The notes under the pieces: model-generated
What the model was told of the DNA's origin: nothing
Databases searched by the model: none
The model's input: only the letters and a program-made list of their open reading frames with translations
Assembly (NCBI GenBank): GCA_002393095.1
Contig: DGII01000078.1
Location: forward strand, 1-18,392
Direction: 5' to 3'
From: Lachnospiraceae bacterium UBA3826
GTDB taxonomy: Bacteria; Bacillota; Clostridia; Lachnospirales; Lachnospiraceae
Length of the DNA stretch: 18,392 nucleotides
Part shown: positions 13,122 to 18,392 of the stretch, in pieces
How positions within the stretch are numbered: the stretch's first letter is position 1
How the letters are laid out: each line of letters opens with the position of its first letter
Position numbers and translations under genes: made by a program

Positions 13122-14237
13122 TTACTCATATATACTGTCATAATCATAATTCATATAAAAGGAACGCACTCTGTCCATATATGACCTGTAATTATCCGAC
13201 GTAATAAGTCCTTCCCCTGCTGCCATGGCTCTTAAGACCTCACTGTTGACATCCTCTCCGTAGTGCGCCATGTCCTTATACAGAGACAGATCCGTCACTA
13301 TATCCTCTCTGTCCGCATAGCCGAAGAGCTTGATATTGTCTACACACGTCAGCAGTTCACACTCATATTCCATTGCATCGAAGCAGCGCTCCAGAGTCCC
13401 CTTCCTCTTCTCCACATCATAGAAGCATACACTGTAGGGTGGTATCCATGTATAGAAGGTCACATCGGGATGTGCATTGGCCAGATCTATCACATTTTGC
13501 TGAAGATTGGCTCTTATAAGCTCCCTGTCATCATCCGTAAGAGGATATGTAAGATCAGACTGCGCCGGTCGCTGATATGTCTTAAGAACCTCCTCCTTGC
13601 CGAAGGTATATGCACTCATCCAGTTCGCATACTCATCGAATGTGGTACTGGGTGTATTGCTTAGCGTCATCCTTATGTCCGTAAGTGCATCCGACAGAAG
13701 CGCCTTATTAAGCAGATATTCCACATCATTAAAGGGATTGTCGTCCACGATGTACCATGGATACTTAAAGGTCGAATCGGGATCGGTGGATACGTGCTTA
13801 TTCGGGTCCGATATAAGGTCGAACTGGTCCGTAGCCCTGATTATGAGCTTAAGCTGTGGATTGGCACGTAGAGCCGTCTCTATATTGTCACTTATCTCCT
13901 TATATGAACCTCCCATGAAGCAGGTCTTAACGGAATTGACATCAAAAAGTGCATCGGCCTCGGAGGTCTTGAAATTCTCCGTCATGGAGGTTCCGGTTAT
14001 CATCGCATCATAGGTGAAGTGCTTCACTATGCCGTTGTTCTGATATCGCTCATCATTAAGCGTATATGACATTCCCCGCAGAGGTGCATGATAATGAAAA
14101 AGCGGGTCCACTACAACCATTACTACCGCCGTCACTGCAAGTCCTCCGCAGACTATCAATAGGAAGAGGATATTAAATGCCTTGGCTGATATGCTTTTTC
14201 CTTTTTCACTTTTATTGTCTCTAGCAGTCTTGTCCAT
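13122..14237 (-). CDS. Membrane-anchored SGNH-type protein, MBOAT partner
   Basis: A 371-residue protein with one N-terminal membrane segment (about 21-43) and an extracytoplasmic domain. A possible SGNH-hydrolase active site is visible: Ser84 in GTSM and the C-terminal pair Asp322 and His325 in KDMAHYG. This arrangement is as in DltD- and AlgX/AlgJ-like proteins that work with an MBOAT to acylate a polymer outside the cell. The order with the MBOAT gene is conserved for such pairs in many bacteria. It overlaps the preceding YgjP-like gene by 17 bp and has only a weak ribosome binding site (GGATAG), so translation may be coupled. Confidence 0.8.
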   Translation of the reverse strand: MDKTARDNKSEKGKSISAKAFNILFLLIVCGGLAVTAVVMVVVDPLFHYHAPLRGMSYTLNDERYQNNGIVKHFTYDAMITGTSMTENFKTSEADALFDVNSVKTCFMGGSYKEISDNIETALRANPQLKLIIRATDQFDLISDPNKHVSTDPDSTFKYPWYIVDDNPFNDVEYLLNKALLSDALTDIRMTLSNTPSTTFDEYANWMSAYTFGKEEVLKTYQRPAQSDLTYPLTDDDRELIRANLQQNVIDLANAHPDVTFYTWIPPYSVCFYDVEKRKGTLERCFDAMEYECELLTCVDNIKLFGYADREDIVTDLSLYKDMAHYGEDVNSEVLRAMAAGEGLITSDNYRSYMDRVRSFYMNYDYDSIYE

Positions 14238-14817
14238 CTTTACTATCCGTATCCTCAGTATCCTTATATGAGTAGAAAAGCTTATCTCCGTTATCCCTAA
14301 GCCATTTACGCCTTGCCTTATAATCCGGCAGCACCTTCTCCACCTGTGCCCAGAAGTCCTTCGAGTGGTTCATCTCTATTATATGACACAGCTCATGAAC
14401 GATCACATAATCAAGTATCTCCTCCGGAGCCTTAAGCAAGAGGCAGTTAAAGTTAAGATTATGCTTGGCGGAGCAGCTTCCCCACCTCGTCTTCTGATTG
14501 CGGATGGTTATCCTTCCGTAATCAACACCTATGATATCCGCGAAGTACTTAACCTTAGGCGGGATGACATCCTTAGCCTTCCTTGCAAGAGCGCTTGTCT
14601 CATCATCTGATATCGGCTTAAGCCCCTTGGTATCATCTGCTGCCTTTCTTCTCTCCATCCTGCGTACAGTCTTATTGATCCAGTCGCTCTTACTGTCAAG
14701 AAAGCGCTCTATCTCCCTTCTGGATGTCAGATAAGGCGCCCTTAAGATCACATCCAGCTCAGGCGTTATCTCAAGTGAAATTGTTCTTCTGGCGCTTTTG
14801 ATCACTTTAATGTTCAT
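14221..14817 (-). CDS. YgjP-like metallopeptidase (DUF45 family)
   Basis: A 198-residue cytoplasmic protein with the zinc motif HELCH at 141-145 and the third ligand His151 in MNHSKDFW. RWGSCSAKHNLNFN (111-124) and LDYVIVHELCHI are hallmarks of the YgjP/DUF45 metal-dependent hydrolases. Length is slightly below the family norm, about 230, mainly from a short N-terminal beta region. Natural substrates are unknown; some relatives stand beside restriction or repair genes, which is not the case here. It starts with the 4-bp ATGA overlap with the gene before it and overlaps the next by 17 bp, so it sits tightly within the operon. Confidence 0.88.
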   Translation of the reverse strand: MNIKVIKSARRTISLEITPELDVILRAPYLTSRREIERFLDSKSDWINKTVRRMERRKAADDTKGLKPISDDETSALARKAKDVIPPKVKYFADIIGVDYGRITIRNQKTRWGSCSAKHNLNFNCLLLKAPEEILDYVIVHELCHIIEMNHSKDFWAQVEKVLPDYKARRKWLRDNGDKLFYSYKDTEDTDSKDGQDC

Positions 14818-16445
14818 AGCATATCAAGCACATCATCCATGCTGTCTATTCCGTCAAGCTCATCCTTAATGATCTCGTCTATGACACGCATACCAAGCAG
14901 TTCCACCGGAGCCTTGTCATCCGTAAGTATCCTTTCACCGGGTACATATTCCGTAAGCCCCTGTTCTATGCGTACCATCATATCATACAGTCCGCTGTCT
15001 TCATCCGATTCCTTAAGCTTAAGTATATTATCCGTCAGATTATCTGTCATCTCCGGATCATCCGAAGCGAAAAGCTCCCTGTTGGTTGAGCCCTTCACAT
15101 CCACGGTATATACATTATCAAAAACATCAGATATGGTGTCTGCCAGATATTCGTTGATACTGCCCTCACTGCTGCCTCTCATATTCATATTCACGACCAT
15201 CACCCCGCCGGGGTTAAGATGCTCTTTCACAAGTGTGAAGAATTCCACTGAAGACATCTGGAAGGGTATTGTGATATCCTGATAAGCATCCACCATGATC
15301 ACATCATAAGTCTTGTCTATGGCATTAAGATATGCCCTTCCGTCATAAGTCGTAACCGGTATATCCGAGGGCATCTCAAAGTATTTATTCGCAAGGTCTG
15401 TGATTTTGGCATCGATCTCAACCCCTTCTATATTCATATCTCCCAGATACCTTCGGCACTGAGTGGCATACGTTCCGGTTCCCATGCCTAAGATAAGCAT
15501 ATCCATATCCTGTAGGCTGCCGGTCTTAGAAGCTCCTTCATTAAGAGGCGATGCGTCTGTCATAAGAGGCGCTGCCATGGCATAGTCATAGTACATCCCC
15601 GTCAGACTCTTCTCCTTACGATATACGGATTGCACACCGAAAAGGACATTGGTTGAAAGTACCACCTCATTAGGACTCTCATAGACCTGCAGATAGTTGT
15701 ATATGGACTCTCCTTCATATGTAAGATCGCTCTGCCAGAAAGCAAAGCTCGTATCATGACCCAATATACAGCATATCAGGAAAAGTGCGATACTTACAGG
15801 CACTTTCTTAATCTTACTTAAGGGGAGTCTGGTTGACATAAAATATACCACCGCAATGACAAGCAGAATCGCGGCGAAGATAAGGAATGTAACCGATGTA
15901 CCTACTGCCGGAATACTTATGAATGTAGGCACGAAGGTTCCTATTATGCTTCCTATGGTATTAAAGGCTCCCAGTCTTCCAACCGTCGAACCGCTCTCAT
16001 CAAGACTGTCCACGGAATATTTAACAAGGGAGGGTGTGACCGTACCGAGCAGAAAAAGAGGGAACACAAAGACTATCATACAGGTGACAAAGCCGGCAAT
16101 GACCAGATAATTGCTGTTGACAGTGAATATGATAAGCCCTGCAACACCTATGATTATGTACTTACCCACTACCGGAATCGCCGCTATCCATATGGCGGCT
16201 ACAAGTATCCTTGCATAGAGTCTGTCCGGATTGGGATCTCTGTCCGCGCTCCTTCCGCCATAGAGATTACCTAACGCCATGGCTATCATTATCGTACCTA
16301 TTATGATGGTCCATACTATCTGTGATGAGCTGAAGTACGGCGCAAGCAGTCTGCTGGCTCCCAGCTCCACAGCCATAACGGACACTCCGGCAAAAAATTC
16401 CGTGAGATACAGGTATATTCTGTTTTTTAATATTTTTCTCTCCAT
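14814..16445 (-). CDS. Membrane-fused spermidine synthase-like protein
   Basis: A 543-residue protein: an N-terminal membrane part of about eight helices (1-225) resembling a shortened transporter, with ELGASRLLAPYFSSSQIVW near the start, and a C-terminal Rossmann methyltransferase-like domain with LILGMGTGTYATQCRRYL, VEIDAKITDLA and YDVIMVDAYQD. This fused architecture is common in bacteria and is usually labelled spermidine synthase. The aminopropyl-accepting motif of true SpeE enzymes, DSTDP-like, is replaced by DAYQD, so polyamine synthesis is doubtful. ATG 16445 is chosen because AAAGGA lies seven bases upstream; a GTG 33 bases earlier is not preceded by a good site. It overlaps the YgjP gene by four bases. 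Confidence 0.82.
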   Translation of the reverse strand: MERKILKNRIYLYLTEFFAGVSVMAVELGASRLLAPYFSSSQIVWTIIIGTIMIAMALGNLYGGRSADRDPNPDRLYARILVAAIWIAAIPVVGKYIIIGVAGLIIFTVNSNYLVIAGFVTCMIVFVFPLFLLGTVTPSLVKYSVDSLDESGSTVGRLGAFNTIGSIIGTFVPTFISIPAVGTSVTFLIFAAILLVIAVVYFMSTRLPLSKIKKVPVSIALFLICCILGHDTSFAFWQSDLTYEGESIYNYLQVYESPNEVVLSTNVLFGVQSVYRKEKSLTGMYYDYAMAAPLMTDASPLNEGASKTGSLQDMDMLILGMGTGTYATQCRRYLGDMNIEGVEIDAKITDLANKYFEMPSDIPVTTYDGRAYLNAIDKTYDVIMVDAYQDITIPFQMSSVEFFTLVKEHLNPGGVMVVNMNMRGSSEGSINEYLADTISDVFDNVYTVDVKGSTNRELFASDDPEMTDNLTDNILKLKESDEDSGLYDMMVRIEQGLTEYVPGERILTDDKAPVELLGMRVIDEIIKDELDGIDSMDDVLDML

Positions 16446-16490
16446 ATTTCTATCCTTTATATAATATCCCGTACACACTCCACGCTTTGG

Positions 16491-17345
16491 TCATAACAAA
16501 AGGTCGGATAACTCGGCGAACTGTTCAAGCGTAAGTGCTTCTCCCCTTACAGTTCTGCTTAATGCCATCTTATCAAGCACTTCTTCTATCCTCTCACGAC
16601 TAAGGCCCAAGGAGCCTCCCAGTAATCCGTTGACTAACGTCTTACGCCGCATATTGAAGCTTGCCCTTATAAGACGGAACATATAATCCGGCGACTTAAC
16701 CTCAACAGGCGGCTTGTCATAGATATCCAGCTTTATCACCGAACTTCCCACCTTAGGCTGCGGCATGAAGCAATCAGGACTGACATTAAGGATAACCTTC
16801 GCATCCGCATAATATGCCACCGCCAGGGACAGCGCTCCGTAATCCTTAGTCCCCGGTCCGCACTGCATCCTGTCAGCCACTTCCTTCTGCACCATGACCG
16901 TTATACTGTCTATCGGAGCATCTCCCTCCAGTAATTCCATAACTATCGGTGTAGTTATGTAATAAGGAAGATTGGCTACGACCTTGATGGGCTCTCCTCT
17001 GTTATGATCCTTAACTATCTGACTTATGTCAACCTTTAATATGTCTTCATTGATGACCGTTATATTGTCATAATCGGATAAGGTGTCCGCCAGTATGGGG
17101 ATAAGCGCCTTATCTATCTCCACAGTCACAACATGCCTCGCCTTTTCCGCAAGATACTGTGTCAGCGTACCGATACCCGGACCTATCTCAAGCACACAGT
17201 CATCCTCACCTATACCCGACTTATCTATTATATCCCCTAAAACGCCCTCGTCTATAAGGAAATTCTGTCCGTACTGTTTTCTGAAATTAAAGTTATACTT
17301 CTGTAATACTGCTATGGTATAAGCAGGTTTACCCAAATATGCCAT
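16491..17345 (-). CDS. rsmA: 16S rRNA dimethyladenosine transferase
   Basis: A 284-residue enzyme that dimethylates two adjacent adenines (A1518 and A1519, E. coli numbering) near the 3' end of 16S rRNA, using S-adenosylmethionine. FRKQYGQNFLID (21-32) is the family's N-terminal signature. LEIGPGIGTLT (52-62) and VEIDKAL bind the cofactor, and NLPYY (125-129) is the catalytic motif. Length fits RsmA/KsgA. The start at 17345 (MAYLGKP) is preceded by GGTGGA with a 5-nt spacer, supplied by the repeat module shared with the DUF5662 gene; an upstream ATG at 17369 lies inside that module. It follows tatD by 42 bp. The rnmV gene that often sits between tatD and rsmA in Firmicutes is absent. Confidence 0.95.
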   Translation of the reverse strand: MAYLGKPAYTIAVLQKYNFNFRKQYGQNFLIDEGVLGDIIDKSGIGEDDCVLEIGPGIGTLTQYLAEKARHVVTVEIDKALIPILADTLSDYDNITVINEDILKVDISQIVKDHNRGEPIKVVANLPYYITTPIVMELLEGDAPIDSITVMVQKEVADRMQCGPGTKDYGALSLAVAYYADAKVILNVSPDCFMPQPKVGSSVIKLDIYDKPPVEVKSPDYMFRLIRASFNMRRKTLVNGLLGGSLGLSRERIEEVLDKMALSRTVRGEALTLEQFAELSDLLL

Positions 17346-17374
17346 ATTAATCCACCATTCCGAGCACATTGTGC
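17343..17374 (-). promoter_or_regulatory. Repeat-borne translation start module (rsmA copy)
   Basis: Matches 3576-3607 in 31 of 32 positions, including the GGTGGA ribosome binding site, the 5-nt spacer and ATG. Here the upstream palindrome is longer, GAGCAC-AAT-GTGCTC (6-bp arms), and the rest of the 66-bp unit is missing; tatD's stop lies 14 bp further on. Confidence 0.7.
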
Positions 17375-17387
17375 TCCGTTCATCACG

Positions 17388-18167
17388 TTATTTATTGAAG
17401 AAAAGCTTCCTTGCGTTCTTATAGGTCTGGTCCAATACCTTGTGATAGGGCACATCCTTGACAGCCGCTATTTTCTCCGCAATAAGAGGGATATACAGGG
17501 AACTGTTGCGCTCTCCCCTGTGAGGCGTAGGCGCAAGATATGGACAATCCGTCTCAAGCAGGATACGGTCAAGCGGTATCTCTTCCACCGCCTCGATAAG
17601 CTTCTTGGCATTGGAGAAGGTCACTACACCCCCTATACCGAAGTAATAGCCCATCTTAAGCAGCTCTCTTGCCGTCTCCGCACTGTAGGAATAGCAGTGC
17701 ATGACACCGGGAATATCCCTTGCTATATTGCTCCTTAATATCTTCATGGTATCCTCAGTGGCTTCCCTTGAATGTATCACCACCGGCTTATTAAGCTCCC
17801 TTGCAAGCATAAGCTGTCTCTCGAACCAGTCCTTCTGAAGCTCCCTTGCCGGTTCGTCATAATGATAGTCAAGACCTATCTCTCCTATAGCCTGTACCTT
17901 ATCACGCATCGCTACCTCGCGCACATGCTGGAAGGTATTCTCGTTAAGCTCCTCCACCTCACTCGGATGGATGCCTATGGCCGCATATACATGGTCATAC
18001 TGTCTTGTAAGCTCATAGGTGGTATCCACACTGTCCAGATCGGAGGCTATATTCATGACATAGGCATAGCCCTCATCCGCAAGCTGCTTAAGCAGCTCAT
18101 CCCTGTCACTGTCAAAAGCCCTGTCATCATAATGTGCGTGTGATTCAAATATCCTTATATCTCTCAT
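17388..18167 (-). CDS. tatD: TatD family metal-dependent hydrolase
   Basis: A 259-residue amidohydrolase-fold protein of the TatD/YcfH family, metal-dependent nucleases or hydrolases. The metal ligands are all visible: His10 and His12 (ESHAHYDD), Glu96 (GEIGLDY), His132 (VIHSREA), His157 (HCYS) and Asp207 (LLETDCPYLAP). The usual HCYSG reads HCYSY here. ATG 18167 has a close GGAGAG site. The gene leads the long minus-strand run; the tatD-rsmA order is usual in Firmicutes. A 9-bp inverted repeat stands just upstream. Confidence 0.92.
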   Translation of the reverse strand: MRDIRIFESHAHYDDRAFDSDRDELLKQLADEGYAYVMNIASDLDSVDTTYELTRQYDHVYAAIGIHPSEVEELNENTFQHVREVAMRDKVQAIGEIGLDYHYDEPARELQKDWFERQLMLARELNKPVVIHSREATEDTMKILRSNIARDIPGVMHCYSYSAETARELLKMGYYFGIGGVVTFSNAKKLIEAVEEIPLDRILLETDCPYLAPTPHRGERNSSLYIPLIAEKIAAVKDVPYHKVLDQTYKNARKLFFNK

Positions 18168-18185
18168 ATTCTCTCCATTCCGAAT

Positions 18186-18208
18186 TATTGAGTTATGTCA
18201 ACTCAATA
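18186..18208. promoter_or_regulatory. Inverted repeat upstream of tatD
   Basis: TATTGAGTT, ATGTC, AACTCAATA: perfect 9-bp arms with a 5-nt centre, 18-41 bp before the tatD start. On the minus strand the centre includes TTGACA, but no good -10 lies 17 bp on. It may be a leader hairpin or an operator. Confidence 0.4.
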
Positions 18209-18294
18209 TATGCCATCCTCAGATCATCCTGCCACAATATCTTGATATACTCCTTGAAGCTATAAAAATAACTTAAAATTTCTATAAAAAGTTG

Positions 18295-18323
18295 TTGATT
18301 TTCTAAAAAACCTATAATATAAT
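18295..18323 (+). promoter_or_regulatory. tRNA promoter
   Basis: TTGATT at 18295-18300, a 17-bp spacer and a consensus TATAAT at 18318-18323, with an A/T-rich upstream stretch that could act as an UP-like element. Transcription would start near 18330, with a leader of about 42 nt before the tRNA. Confidence 0.7.
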
Positions 18324-18371
18324 AACACTTGCGCTGCAAAGAGTGTTTACATAATGCTCGGCATAGTAAAA

Positions 18372-18392
18372 GCGCCTTTAGCTCAGTTGGTA
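18372..18392 (+). tRNA. tRNA, 5' part, cut by window edge
   Basis: GCGCCTT (acceptor 5' strand), TA (positions 8-9), GCTC (D stem) and AGTTGGTA (D loop) match the first 21 bases of a bacterial tRNA. The anticodon is beyond the window, so the amino acid cannot be assigned. Confidence 0.8.

Overview
The window looks like a stretch of chromosome from a Gram-positive anaerobe of the Clostridia, most like the Lachnospiraceae. This rests on strong GGAGG-type ribosome binding sites, AT-rich intergenic DNA with TTGATA/TATAAT-like promoters, a tatD-rsmA pair, a DUF5662 protein, a ferredoxin-type aldo/keto reductase and a clostridial-type glutamine synthetase. I cannot name the species. Almost all genes are ordinary chromosomal genes. 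There is no phage, plasmid, insertion sequence or CRISPR array.

Layout, left to right. Positions 1-480 are mostly non-coding: a strong hairpin, a decayed minus-strand remnant of a GNAT acetyltransferase, and the promoter and leader of the glutamine synthetase gene (481-1911, +), which ends in a clear terminator. A promoter with direct repeats in its leader then drives a five-helix membrane protein and a small HTH regulator (2205-2935, +). Converging on these is a minus-strand run: lipoprotein (own promoter), PAS-GGDEF diguanylate cyclase, acyltransferase-3 membrane protein, a repeat region, and a DUF5662 protein (7341 down to 2943). A divergent promoter at 7456-7484 serves a plus-strand group (7526-10187): Fe-S aldo/keto reductase, two-helix membrane protein, DJ-1/PfpI protein and CofE-like ligase. 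The rest runs on the minus strand from 18167 to 10188: tatD, rsmA, a membrane spermidine-synthase-like protein, a YgjP-type metallopeptidase, an SGNH-type protein with its MBOAT partner (secreted-polymer O-acylation), a GreA-family factor and a water-type aquaporin with its own promoter. At the right edge a good promoter leads into the first 21 bases of a tRNA.

The most unusual feature is a modular palindromic repeat. A 66-bp unit occurs twice, 151 bp apart (3581-3646 and 3732-3797), between the acyltransferase and DUF5662 genes. Its gene-proximal end, a 32-nt block containing a GGTGGA ribosome binding site, a 5-nt spacer and the start codon, recurs with one mismatch 13.8 kb away at the start of rsmA. 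It therefore behaves like a portable translation-start cassette. One repeat interval also holds a 49-codon GTG-started reading frame in register with the same ribosome binding site. The acyltransferase gene ends inside the other repeat copy, which supplies its last codons and stop. I do not recognise this element from the literature.
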